Below are positions 1 through 11,900 of a stretch of DNA of 64,000 nt, one piece after another (position 1 is the stretch's first letter; each line of letters opens with the position of its first letter). The notes beneath the pieces were generated by a model, which searched no databases, was not told the DNA's origin, and saw only the letters and a program-made list of their open reading frames with translations. A program made the translations under genes and the position numbers. This DNA comes from Tanypteryx hageni (Eukaryota; Arthropoda; Insecta; Odonata; Petaluridae), in contig CM054112.1 in assembly GCA_028673005.1 (NCBI GenBank), positions 188,374,564-188,438,563 of the forward strand, in the 5' to 3' direction.

Positions 1-294
1 CATAACATTAACACGGGAGTAATATGGGAATAGGTGTAGTCATTTTGTAATTAGAAAATTAAAATATGAAGTCATTGACCTAGAGTCGTAAAATGAATAC
101 TGATTTACTCCTAATAGTATTAATGATATTATTCAGGTCATACAATTTCGTCTCTTGATCGAAAACGATCAAAAATTACATTTGAGTACGAAAATTGCAT
201 GGATTTTTAGGCATTTTCACAATATCAGTTCTAATTGTTGGGGTTAATTTGTTTTCATGTTAATATTAATACTTAAATTGTTTTTAGATTTGCA
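1..294. other. Non-coding, nothing recognised
   Basis: AT-rich sequence with no open frame of note and no repeat I can identify. It could include the 5' part of the Helitron-like remnant that follows, but I could not find a convincing 5' terminus. Confidence 0.4.
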
Positions 295-564
295 ATGCCA
301 CCCATAAAAAAACCACGTTTACCTGGCAGCAAATCAGATACGCAAAAGTTGCTTCGAGGGCATCAGAAACATCAGAACTCAAAGAGATACGCTTAGAAAA
401 ACAGAGATTACGACAAGAAGCAGTTCGAAACTCGTTTCCAAACGATAACAGATAAAGCTTAGCATTTTTTAGTTAGACTATTGTTATAAATTAAAAAATA
501 TATATATAACCCTCTCATGTGTACACCCCCCCCCCCCCCGCGCAACGCCGGGCAATTCTGCTAG
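295..564 (+). mobile_element. Truncated Helitron-like element (N-terminal ORF relic plus 3' end)
   Basis: An ATG at 295 opens a basic peptide beginning MPPIKKPRLPG. After a frameshift near 355 the reading continues as RASETSELKEIRLEKQRLRQ and stops near 452. Arg-rich 'ASE.../RLE.QR.R' heptad-like stretches are familiar from the N-terminus of animal Helitron proteins (family knowledge from memory). The right end, from about 534, is a C/G hairpin (CCCGCG, loop, CGCCGGG) followed about 10 nt later by CTAG and then T. That is the Helitron 3' signature: hairpin, CTRR end, insertion before T. The Rep/helicase region is missing, so this is an internally deleted copy. A run of about 14 C at 527-539 precedes the hairpin. 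The assignment rests on the combination of relic ORF and terminus and has not been checked by alignment. Confidence 0.5.
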
Positions 565-737
565 TTTCTTATATTTCTCAGAAAGAAAAATTATTTCTGC
601 ATTAATGCTGTATCAATATTTGTATATTCTAATCGCCTATTATAAAATGCGGAGAATAAAACCGATTAAATAAAATTTTGCCGTCATTACTCTTAAGTCA
701 GTCTGTAGACTTCACTATACTGCAAAGTAAGTATAGA

Positions 738-1025
738 CTTTAGAGCAGTGTTACTCCTTTTTAGAATCACGGCGCCCCTCCCGAGTTTGGCGGTATCACC
801 CATTACTAATAATCGTGGGTTTTTTATTTTGTTTTTTGGATAAGAAATCAAGTATTTACAGTAGTTTATTCTACTGGTTCTTAAGATATAATCATTGTAA
901 TTACATATACACGATGCTTGATACATAATTCAATTGGTACTTAAAACTTGGGCGAATAGAAAACTTTTCGCGACATCTCTCGGAATACCTCGGCGGCACC
1001 ACGGTTGAGAAACGCTGCTTTAGAC
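738..1025. mobile_element. hAT-type MITE with 8-bp target duplication
   Basis: The element (746-1017, about 272 bp) starts CAGTGTTACTCC and ends GGTTGAGAAACGCTG. These are imperfect inverted ends of the CAGNG type used by hAT transposons. It is flanked by CTTTAGAG (738-745) and CTTTAGAC (1018-1025), a 7/8 match to an 8-bp target duplication. The sub-terminal sequence is rich in GGCGCC and GGCGGCACC, as in many hAT MITEs. There is no coding capacity, so mobilisation would have needed a transposase from elsewhere. Confidence 0.75.
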
Positions 1026-4000
1026 AGATGTAGCTATGAATGTAAACGTAAGAGGCACTAGACATTATTTTTTCCCTAGTGATAATCTTTCAGCCATAAA
1101 AGTCTACGAATTGAGACGGAAGTCTACTGTCGTTCGAAAGTTTATTAATCCCCGAGGTAACTTCCATTTACGTTCTATTTCGCTGTAAAAACATCACGAA
1201 GGATTTTTTTCTCGGAGAGAAAAAGTTTTAGTTTTTGTAACGCTGAACTAGTTTCGATCGCCCTTAACACGGGCTATAAAAGTCACATTTGCATTTTAAA
1301 GATAAGAAAAGCTCGCGGATACTCCCTTGAGACAAAAGTGACCGGTTGGTCAAGTAATAACTAGGCTATCCACATTTAGAATGGGTGTCCGTGTCAATCG
1401 ATTATCGTATTATCACATACCTGCTAGCAAATGTGTTTCTTGGAAGACCTGGTTTTCGCGAAATTCCGAAAACGTATTATTTAGAGTTTTTCTTTTATTT
1501 CGAATTCTCCTTTCCCCGTCTGGTGTGACCTGTGTTAATTCATCCGCTTTCTCCCGACGTATTTAATTCGATTTTGAGGTCCCTTCCATCCACATGGTGG
1601 TCCCCGGCCTTCCTAATCGGCCATTGGGTCACGACATCCGTACATGGGCAGATCGCATCCTTCACCGGGTTAACAATATTTCCAAAAGAGACTTTAATAT
1701 TCTCTTAATGACCAGTTTGTATCGGAACTGACAATCGGTGGAGAGAATCGCGTCCATCTTTGAGCACTTCCTTATCTGGACGACGGCGGCCTTAATGTAT
1801 CCGCGGTAAGCCCCTCTCCCACCGCCCATTCGATCGTAGACGTCCGAAAAGTGAGGCGAAACTTCTTTCGGCTCTTTTTCTATATCTCCGCTTAAATCTT
1901 CCCTTCTAACAAAAGCCAATCAGTCCCATTTTCACGCGGCGGAACCAAAAAGTGCAGTTAAATTCTCCCTTTTTTTCTTCTCTTTGCGCCCTCTGTATTT
2001 GTATCTCTTAGACTTGGTAAGGGTCCAAACTTTGCGGCTCAAATTAAATAATTCGCTCTATTTTCAATGGCTGTCTTTATTTGGAATATTACCGCTCAGC
2101 TAACCGAATAGAAAATCAGCCTGTGGCTTATACAAACTATTTGAATAGTTTAACGTCCAATAGGGTTTCGAAGTTCGACAAACCTTTCACATCACCATGT
2201 TCACCACATTGCTCATATTTTTTTTATTATATTCATATTATGGCGTAAAATGCATGCAGGATATCATCTTGCCAACCAAAATAAATTAACGATCGGTATT
2301 TTTTTCAGGAAAATCCAACTTTACGAGGGACAAACGTACCGTACGAAAGTACCCATATGCTTTTAAGTGCTTAAAATCATAAATTCATTGAGAGAGGACC
2401 TCTTCAGACTTAGGTACCCGATTTCTTTTTTGCGCTTTTTAAAAAAGTAAGCCAATTAGGATCGACTTCCGTGTCTGTCTGCGCGCATGAAGCGAGTGCT
2501 TTGTTTCTTAGTTTTTTGTGTTGATGAAATGTGGTATTCAAGGCGCAGTAAAATGCAAGACGGAAATGTTGTCCATCGGTCAAATCACTCGCCCTGGCAC
2601 AGTTTTTTACCGAAAAATAACGATATTTTCGGATTATTTCTCATTTCACACGAACAGGAGAAAAAATACTACTTCCACTAAACATCACAGGGGAGAAATA
2701 ATAATAATAATAATAATCGTTGAAAATAATTTTATATCAGTGTTTAGTTTCGGTGAAAATGGTCAGCAAAACCTAAAAATAGCACGGAACGAAGCTATTT
2801 GACGCATATAAGCAATCTCGTCCTTTTTTCGCTCGCGGAAGTTATCGACCGAAAAAAAAGAAGAGCAAGAGCGTTTTATTTCCTATATCCTCTTAAAAAG
2901 GGAACCGATCGGGACGAGGGAGGCATTTCCTTCTCGAGAGATTGCACATAAAAGAGGTTCCTGTCAGTCCGGGCGAGAGTGGATAGCGTGCTGCCGTCTC
3001 TATCGGTTTTCCATTTACCGCACTCCCCCCATTCCCTCCATCGCGCTGTTCTACACCCTGCATTTATACGCCCCCGACCGCATAAAACGACTCGAAATGT
3101 CGGCGAGGGATTTGCAGAGAGAGAGAGAGGTTGCGAAGTGGGAGAGGCCTGAGGTCGGAGCGAGTGGAGGAGTGGGAGGGAGGGGCATGGGAAGACGGGA
3201 AAAAAGAGGTAAGGAGATTTGTACGCTCTCTCCGTTGGTCCTTATAAGGAGACGCGATAGCATTCTCCCGAGAGAGTCCAGAGCTGCTGTTTAGCTGCTT
3301 GGCCGTGTCGCGTTATAGTCGTGTTTGCTGGGGGTTGGAGTGAAGCGGTGGGAAAGGTGCTAGGGGGGGAGGGGGTGGGGGTGGAAGGGGGGGGTGGTTT
3401 GCAGAACGGCAAAAGTCCGCCGAGGTTTGTTTTTCGCGGACAGATGGAGAGCAAACGCGATCAACACCGCCAACTCGATTCATTTTCCGGTTGAAAGGGG
3501 TGGGCGGAGGGAGGAGAGGGTGTGGGAGGAAGTGGCAGGAGTAGGAGGAGGGGGGGAGAGAGGATTTCAGATTGAAAAAGCGCTCGGCCAACGACTCGAC
3601 TCTTGCTCCGCTCTTTGCGAGCGTTACCAAATCCAGACGAGTGGTGTTGTTTGGTGGGGTGGTTTCCACACCCCGTACGCGGAGGGTCGAGAGGGCGCTT
3701 TTCCACTTTTGGGACCCTGATGTATGTTCAACGCCTCCGTGGCCCAGATTTCAGTCTTAATTCGTAGAGAACCTATCTTTTTGACTTGTCTGCCCGGGGC
3801 GATTGGAGGAAGGGAACGGAATGAGAGAGAGAGATAAGAGAGAGAGAGTTTGAGGTTGAAACCTGTCATTGGCTAGTTTTAGAATGAAACGTATTTGGTC
3901 CGTACAAATAACTCCCGAGTGATAAATTGTCAGTCATGTTAAATCCCGTCAAAAGATGTCCGACCAGTTTTATTTTTGGAGAGAAGCGGCAACTGGTGAG

Positions 4001-4173
4001 GAAGTTTTTATATATGTCGTCCTTCTTTTGTTCGTGCTAATTTTGTCAGTAATCGGTTCTCGCCTTATACGCGATATATACTATAATTATTATTTTCTTT
4101 AATTATACCTCTAAATAACCGAATTCTCTGAATAAAACGAAAAGCGACATCAAAGCTTAATCGTAGTTTATTA

Positions 4174-4204
<31 letters not shown>

Positions 4205-4763
4205 CTAATACATACATATTATATTATTATATATTAAGGTAGACAAAATCTGTTAAATTGTGGCAATCACCAACCAGCCGTAATCATAGGTGTGATTATG
4301 TTTGTGCACCTGCCTTAGGTCGGAATATAATAGAAATATTTTCGTTCGTGACTCTGCAAGCTGGATATCTTTTGTCTGAATCCAATGCGTCGAATAAGTC
4401 ACGACTTCGGCGTACTTTAGCATGCATGCGCGTGTGAAAGTGATTCATCCGACTTTATTGCTGATTTTTATCGGGAAGGGCATTGCACAGTGACCTCGTC
4501 CGCCCGCATATTCGCACGTATACGCCACGGGGAATAATGGCCGATATCAATCAAGGCCGAAGTTAACGCACGAACAAAATATTTACGTCCCGAAAGCTTT
4601 TTTATACACCTTTTGCAATTCTAGGCCCACTCCGAAGAAATCTCGTTTTGGAACGGTCGAGTAAAAACCGCGTCGTGCTAACGAATCGCGTAGCGTAAAC
4701 TCGGGCGAGAAGTTGTTTGAAGTTCGGCGTTACTCAATTTATTGATTTCCGACTTATGTCCAA
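1026..4763. other. Gene-free CpG-rich intergenic DNA
   Basis: No conserved coding sequence was recognised; open frames here are short and of low complexity. The stretch is CpG-rich and has GA/CT tracts (about 3115-3130 and 3820-3850), a strong G-tract cluster (3362-3399, listed separately) and a (TA)n tract near 4170-4204. Several GT-rich donor-like sites exist, but nothing ties them to a transcript. Confidence 0.5.
3362..3399 (+). repeat. G-tract cluster, potential G-quadruplex
   Basis: Four G runs of five to eight bases are separated by one to four bases, in a G-rich purine stretch that continues to about 3570. This satisfies the usual G3+N1-7 quadruplex pattern on the + strand. It lies in CpG-rich, gene-free DNA, so any regulatory role is only inferred. 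Confidence 0.6.
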
Positions 4764-4825
4764 AAAAACTAGGAACAAGAGTAGCGAACTAGAGAAAAAC
4801 TAGGAACGAGAATAGCGAACTAGAG
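4764..4825. repeat. Two-copy 31-bp tandem duplication
   Basis: The motif ACTAGGAACAAGAGTAGCG (first 19 bases) recurs 31 bp downstream with two substitutions. It sits immediately upstream of the fold-back element at 4858-5079. Confidence 0.75.
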
Positions 4826-4857
4826 AATCGTCGATCTCCACTTATGATTGAAAAAAT

Positions 4858-5079
4858 CAAATAATAAACTCAAATATTAAAGAAATCGAAAAAGTGCTTA
4901 TCTCAGGTATCTTCAAAAGCCACAAAAAGATTCAGAATCTATTTTCAGGTGAATTACCTAGGAAGACAGCTGCATTGTAGTCGGAATGCGCATCTGGTTT
5001 TGCATAACCTTGTTGTGGCTGTTAGAGATACCCGAGATAAGTACTTTTTCAATTTTTCTATATTTGTGCTTATTCTTGA
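4858..5079. mobile_element. Fold-back (long inverted repeat) MITE-like element
   Basis: The left arm (about 4858-4925) and right arm (about 5013-5079) are inverted copies. The core of the left arm reads GTGCTTATCTCAGGTATCT, and the right arm on the minus strand reads GTACTTATCTCGGGTATCT. The best-matching part is about 45 bp and similarity extends to about 65 bp, with a loop of about 87 nt. There is no coding capacity. I could not fix the outermost termini or a target duplication, so the superfamily is unknown. A transcript across it would form a long hairpin. Confidence 0.6.
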
Positions 5080-8000
5080 ATTGATATTGTTATTTGGTCA
5101 CTCGCCATTTTTTTAATTGCTGCTTTAGATAAAATACCAACGAATTTCCGTAAAAATATTTTTATTCGTAAAAATACGGAATCATAAAATTGGTATGGAA
5201 TGTTCATAAAGAGAATTTTGGAATTCTTCATGCGATGCAGGAGGAGAGTCGTTCTGCATTTGAATGAATATCAGAAGAATACTCACGGTTTTTCTCGCCC
5301 GATGCCTCCCTAGTTCTATATCCCGCTCGTCTGTCGAACAAAAAGATCTCTTCTGCGAAAGGGGGTACGGAAAATGGGTTGGAGGAAAGAAGCAGTGAAT
5401 GGATCACGTTCAACTGTTCCACGACGCCGTTAATTTGAATTCCACGCCCCCTCCACACTTCCTGCTCTCTTCTTCTCATTCCCTCTATCTCTCTCTCCTC
5501 CCTTTCACATTTAGTCTGGTTAATCTCTCCCATTTTCCACCTCTACCATCTTTTAACTCTTTCTCTTCTAACTCGCATTAACTTAGTCTCTCCTTACGCA
5601 TGGATCCACTGCCCTCTTTCCTGTTTTCCTTCTCTCCCATTCTTTTAATTCTTATCTTTGCTTTTTCCTCGTGATTTCTTTTCCTCCCTTCTCTCCTTTC
5701 TTCTCTCCTTTCTCCTCTCCTTTCTCCTCTCCTTTTCTCTTCTCTCCTTTTTTCACTCCTTTCTCTTCTCTCCCTCCTTTCTTTTTCTCTTCATCTCTCC
5801 TTTCCTTCCATATCACGAGAGATAGAAACGGCAAAGCGTGTAAAACTTCATCTTTCTCGTTCAATTGTATCCTCGCCGAGTTTTTAATAAAAGAGATCCC
5901 TATTCAACCAAGGAGAATCTCATTCGCTACCTTTTTCGCATGAAAGCGGGCGCGCAATATGATGGCGAAACTTTTTACAATTATAATGTTAGCTGGTGGC
6001 TATTTCCTCTCGTCATTGTTTCGACCCTTTATACGTGTTCATTCCTGTCGTCCGTTGACATCCTATTCTACTAGTATTGGCTCGCTCCTCTTCCATCGAT
6101 CCTCCTCGTTTTAATCTCCGTGTTTTGTTGCGATTATGTGTAATGCTCTCTCTTTCTCTCTCTTGGAGCGAGACATTTTATTGCAACGCATTCCTCTAAA
6201 TGGCTCGGTGCAGCATAATTAATTTTGTTTGTCGTTTCTAAAGCTCTCTCTCATTCCTCTTAGATGTCGCCACAATCGGCCGTTCCCGAGATTCGCCGCG
6301 GAATTTCTTCGGAATATCTTAATGGCCTGGAATAGCGCGACGGATATTGTCGCCGTTTATATTTCGCTGACGCTTTTTTAAGTTTCTTTTGTGCGAGTTT
6401 GCTTTTATTGTGGGTTCGACGAAGTCGGAACACTCACGTTTTGTGAATGTGACTCACACGAACGGGGCAGTCTGAATCTGTCGTCATCATGCTATTTTTT
6501 CCTTCTACTAGTCTGTAGTGGTGTGCAAACCGAGCGAACCCGTATATCTGCGAAGGCAGATTAAATTGCAATCAGACCTCTCGCTCGATCGTTTTCCCAT
6601 GAAATCCATATCATGTTTCAATCCTGCTTTTTATATACGTGTTTTACGGCTACCTTTTTTCGATTCAAGTTTTTTCCTCTTTATCTGTTTGATTTCCGTG
6701 TGCGATTTCCGTAAATTTCGTGTAAATTACGCCAGTAATATAACGATTACTAAACAGAAAAATTCCTTAGCTGAGGATTGTTTCTACGATACATGTACGC
6801 GTTTATACCAAAAAACGTATCTCACTAGATGAATGAAATTGGATCGTTGGAGGAGGGATGTTTGTTTATAGATGAATACATGCACGCTCGCATTCATTCA
6901 CCCTATGCCTAAATCTTCCCTCCCATAATGGCAATGGCGTGGATCTGTGACCAAACACGCTTAATCCGCAATCGTAAAAAGTGGTCATGCTAATGTCCGA
7001 ATATATCCCCAGTCTTCCTGTCATTAGCTCCCTCCTCTCGCTGCCTCTTTTTCTCCAACTATTACACTGTCCATAAATCCGTCTATATATGTATGTACTC
7101 TGGAGCCTCGTAGCGTCACCCTCTTGCTTTCGATGCGCGTGCAGCCACGAAAATCCTTTCAAGGCCGCCATCACCACGATGAGAGAGCGGAGCCGATCCC
7201 AAAAGGAGACAGGTAGAGAAATTAAACGGGTTGGGAGATGTAGAAAGGGAGGGAGAGAGCGAGTTGATCGTTCATACTCTTAAAAGGTTCGATCTATGCG
7301 AGTCGGCGAGAAAGGTGAAGAACAATAGGAGACCTGGGGGGGCGAGAGATGGGATACGCTATACGGTGACGTGACGAAAGAGTATTTCAATGAAGATCCT
7401 CCATCCCTCCTTCCGTTCTCCTTTCCTCCATGGACGATACAGCGTGCGTGTGTGCGCCAGCCCGCGTGTGAGCGGTAGAATCGAGGACGACCGAGCGAGA
7501 GTGCTTTGGAGGCTTGATCGAAAAGAAAAAAAGAGAAAACGGTGTATTTTTTATTTTCCGAAAGACTTGCTACGCACACACACACACGCCCTTGGTTTAG
7601 AGCGCACGTGGAAATCCTTAAAAACCCTCGGGTAACGTGAATAGATGCGCGAGTGTTTGTTCGGACCCGGAGGCGTAAGAGGGCTGGAATCCTAGCGTAC
7701 AAACACGAGCCCAGGATGTGCTTTGCTGTCGCTATCTCGCACGCACGCTCGCGCTCCCCCTCCCTACCCGCAGGCACTCGCTCTCGGTACTTGGGAGATC
7801 AATACAATCTCACATTTCAACTCTCGTGGATAACTTGGTCATCCTTGTACTGCGTGTGAGTCATCTCTATGCCCCATCCCACCTCCCTTTTATGTTGCTT
7901 TATAGCTGGCCTCCCGCGCTCCCCCTCCCTCCTCGTTACCTCTCTTCCTCCTCTCTCTCTCTCTTCTCTCTTCTCTCTCCTCTCTCTCTCCTGCATATAA

Positions 8001-8557
8001 CTCTCCGGCCTCTCGTCCGCCGATCTCTCTCTCTCTCTCATCCTTTGCCCTCAGGTTAAACTCGCCATTCCCACCCACTCACTCCACCTAATCTCTTCCT
8101 CTCCTCCTGTATCCCCTCTTTATGCCTCAATTCGCTGCCTTGTATCGCTTAGCATATTTTTGTTCTTTTTTTTTCGTTTAAATAAGGTCACGAGTTGAAA
8201 AAAGTGAAGTTCAACTGTAATAAGTCTCGGTTCCAATAATAAAGGAGTCATTATCTCTTTTTCTATTCGGATTCTTTGTTATCTTGCCGCGGTAAATTGG
8301 GACTACTCGTTTACCCCACATTATCTTAGCGCCTGGTCATTTTTATTTTTCTTCTCTTCCTCTCTTTCCTAACATTTTGCGCCGTGATTTCTCGGATCTC
8401 TCGGCTACGCGCTTCTTGAATTCTTCCTCTGTCCGTGATGAGATCATCCTCTCATTCTCTTCCATCTTCTTCCATCCTAAGGAGGATTGGAAAACTGTCG
8501 GGACTCAATTTCTCTCTTTCTCCTCCTTTTCTTTATTCCCTACTCTTCGCCTTTCCA
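5080..8557. other. Gene-free CpG- and CT-rich DNA
   Basis: No conserved protein was recognised. There are long pyrimidine tracts at about 5455-5530 and 5670-5800 (TCTCCTTTCTCC-like) and about 7915-8040 (CTCT). These produce open frames of Ser/Pro/Leu or Arg/Glu/Gly composition that I treat as artefacts. Confidence 0.5.
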
Positions 8558-8953
8558 CCCTTTCTCCCTCTTCCCCTTTCTCCCTCGTCCCCTTTCTCCC
8601 TCGTCCCCTTTCTCCCTCGTCCCCTTTCTCCCTCGTCCCCTTTCTCCCTCGTCCCCTTTCTCCCTCGTCCCCTTTCTCCCTCGTCCCCTTTCTCCCTCGT
8701 CCCCTTTCTCCCTCGTCCCCTTTCTCCCTCGTCCCCTTTCTCCCTCGTCCCCTTTCTCCCTCGTCCCCTTTCTCCCTCGTCCCCTTTCTCCCTCGTCCCC
8801 TTTCTCCCTCGTCCCCTTTCTCCCTCGTCCCCTTTCTCCCTCGTCCCCTTTCTCCCTCGTCCCCTTTCTCCCTCGTCCCCTTTCTCCCTCGTCCCCTTTC
8901 TCCCTCGTCCCCTTTTTCCCTCGTCCCCTTTCTCTCTCGTACCCCTTCTCCCT
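8558..8953. repeat. 16-bp minisatellite, about 23-24 copies
   Basis: Near-perfect tandem array of the unit CCCCTTTCTCCCTCGT, pyrimidine-rich on the + strand with a single CG step. The last two or three units are degenerate (TTTTTCCC, CTCTCTCG, ACCCC). The unit is 16 bp, so each repeat shifts frame by one. All three forward frames are therefore open and encode the same Ser/Pro/Phe/Leu repeat, and the reverse frames give an Arg/Glu/Gly/Lys repeat. I regard these frames as artefacts of the unit length. The strand asymmetry could favour triplex structure, and the array is likely length-variable. Confidence 0.95.
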
Positions 8954-11900
8954 CACTCATTCCCTCTTCCCTCTCCCTCCATCTCTTTCTCTTGCTCCCT
9001 CCATATCTTTCTCTCGCTCCCTCCCTTCCTTCCTCTCGCTCCCTCCCTCTCGCTCCCTCCTTCCCTTCCTTTTTCTCACTCTCACTCCTTTTCTCCCCAC
9101 TCCCACTTTATTCCTACCTATCTTCTCTATATTCCTATCTACTTATATCTCTCTCTCTCTCTCTCTCTTACTCGCCCCCAACCTCTCTCCCTCTTTCTCC
9201 AACCGTGCCTTAGAAAACCGGAGAGGACTTACCTCCCTTCCTCCTCATCTTCACGGGGTAGCTTTTCATTTCATTTCGTGACTAATAGGTCGATGGGGTG
9301 GAGGAAAGAGGCTGAATACGGGATGTAAGGGAGAGGGGAAGGAACGCCGGTTGGATTCACGGGTGCACTCGTTTCTCCGTGCTACAGCTTCGTATGTGTA
9401 CAGAGACCGGCTTTCAGAAGTGCGCTTCGGTGGAATAGTTCCTCGGGGTCTCGAAAGAGTTGGAATGGGGATGACATGAGATGGTGAATAGAGGGAGAGG
9501 GGGGCGTACATGTCTTGCTGTCTCCCTCATTTATAGCGGAAACGCATTGAGGAAGGGAAGGGCCGGGTAATTGAAGCCTTCTCTTACACTCTTCGGCACT
9601 GCGGGTACTCGGTTTGTTGTTTTTTTAATAGAGACGTGAATGGCCTCTGCTTTAGAGATAGCGGAGGAAAATCGTGGGCAAGACAATCTTTTGTTCACTC
9701 TCGAGAGCTCCATAAACGCGCGATTTTTTTCTTTCGTATGTTGGATCGGCATTGCATCGTTGCACGGCGAACGTTTTCGAGTGCATCTGTCGGCCTGTGG
9801 GGGTTGTAACGTAGATCGGTAAAAAAATACGAACTCGGTCATTTGATCAATATGTCACCGGTGAGTTGAGTCGTGTCGCGAGTTGTCGTAAAATCGTCGG
9901 TCTCTCCTATCATATTACCTCATTTTAATGCCGGAATTCTGCGATAAACTAACCCCATAATTTGGCAGCCTTAAAAAAAGTTTTCTTCTTTCCATCAGTT
10001 AAATTTTCCCGTGAATGAGTCTATTAGGAAAGTGGTTAACGGCAGCAACTTTTAATCCACTACGATCACCTGTTCCCTCTTCATGTTCGAGCTACTCCAT
10101 CTCTCTAGTGATCGAAAAATTTATTCGAATCCCTTTCTCCCTCGCGTGACTGGCGACCTAATACCCATTACTATTCTAGGTGCACCTTTTAGTTAAAGAT
10201 AACCGAGTCTGGCGGGCGATTTGTCTGTCTCGAACTTCGAGCGGTGTGTTTTTGCACCTCTTATTAGTTCGCCGCCATTTCGTCGTCTTCTCCTAGATTT
10301 TTCGTTCTTTCCCGTAACCTGTCTTGTCGAACAAATTTTACGGAGAAACCCGCGGCGAAATTGATTCTTTATCGGAAGAAAACCTGTCCGAGGCCGGGGG
10401 TTTCTTTTGGGAGACGGAATGAAATATAGACTACGTGGGTTTTATTTTCTTTCTAGGAAGGCCGTTAAAAAGTCGTTGGTCTCGTCTAAAATGTAACCGG
10501 TTGCCGTCTAGATCTCGTGACGGTACTTTTTTTTAAGTTACCAGTACTCGCGCAGATAGATATATACCGCCATGAATCATCGCCACATCAAAGGTTACCG
10601 TCTACGCAGAGGTTCTCGATTGAAGAACCGTTGCGAGCACTCAGGCGTCCTGCTCAAAGTTCCACTCGGGGCGAAATGGTAGTTGGAGGGCACTTTCCCG
10701 TGTTTTATGAGAGCGTTCCTATGGGAGCGGTGGCGGCCCTCCATTTTAAAAAAATTAGCTCGTTTTGTTTAATTTTTAAAGGCTTTTCTCTCTTTGCCTG
10801 TTTGTCCGGATGAGCTCTAATGTTCTGAAATGGAAAAAACAATTTCCGGAAAAATGCGGAGTAGGTATGGGCAAACGTCAAAATAACTGCCTGCCTATAA
10901 TGGTTCTGGAGAACTGTTCAATCGTAACATCTCGCTAAGAAAGAATCAATTTTTCTATTGGAGACATTTTGAAGGCGGCAAATGAGATTTTTTTTAATAT
11001 AGAAAATTGAATTAATATCGCTCTTCGAGAAGAAAATAGTAATGATGCTCTCGTAGCTCGTAATGCCTTCAATGGCACTCCATGTTAGTTTTCTTTCTAC
11101 GTTAGGTTCAGTTCCTATCGGTAAGTTATTTCGCGTGCTGAGGTAGCGATCGAAATATTCTTTAGGGGAGGGTTAACCTCGGCAAAGAGAGGTAACCGGT
11201 TCGTACGCGGTGTGGTGTTCGCGTGAGACTGTGAGATAAATCAGGGAAGTTTGATGTGGCGGTTCCCGCGGGGATGCCCGCGGCTGGGTGTTATTGCAGT
11301 GCCATGAATAAGAGGCTGAGTTACTTAGTGGCAACGTTTGTGTCCGATTTTAGGGACACAAACTACCCGAAGTAAATAATTTAGTATAACTGTCGGCAAT
11401 ATTTTTTTAAATTTCTGCCTTGAATTCAGCGCAAAATCTATTTGAAGTGGTTTTTCACACTATAATCGCGCCTATGATGCGTTAGGTTATGATGATGTAC
11501 TCGTCAGATAAATTAATCCATCTCCTTATCATAACAAAAACGCTTAATGGCGGATCTCCGTAACAATGGAGAAGCGTCTCGGGAACGTTCTCACACCGCG
11601 TTTTGTTCGGGGATCTTCTTTTTTCCTTGATAAAAAAGTCGCTTTTTTATGCGCGTCGCACTTGCGTCACAGAGGGAGATTTCTCATTCCTTCCAGTGAG
11701 TGCTTCCAGTCTTCGCACGCGTTGTAGGCGAAAGAATGTTTCCCAGCATTCCCGGATGCTCGAGTCGCGGGGTCGCGCAATTTGCAAATGAGGCGCGCAA
11801 TCGTGCTCGGCGTGCGAAAAGCGGCGGGTTTGCTGGAAAGGGGAGCGATTTGGAATACTCGACGCATTTCCTCCGACCAAAGTACCAAGGACGTAGTCTC

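Noticed and set aside
8377..9328. Three overlapping forward open frames of 264-297 codons and two reverse frames
   Set aside because: All are read-through of the 16-bp minisatellite in different frames; the peptide is the same repeat in each, with no start context or splice support.
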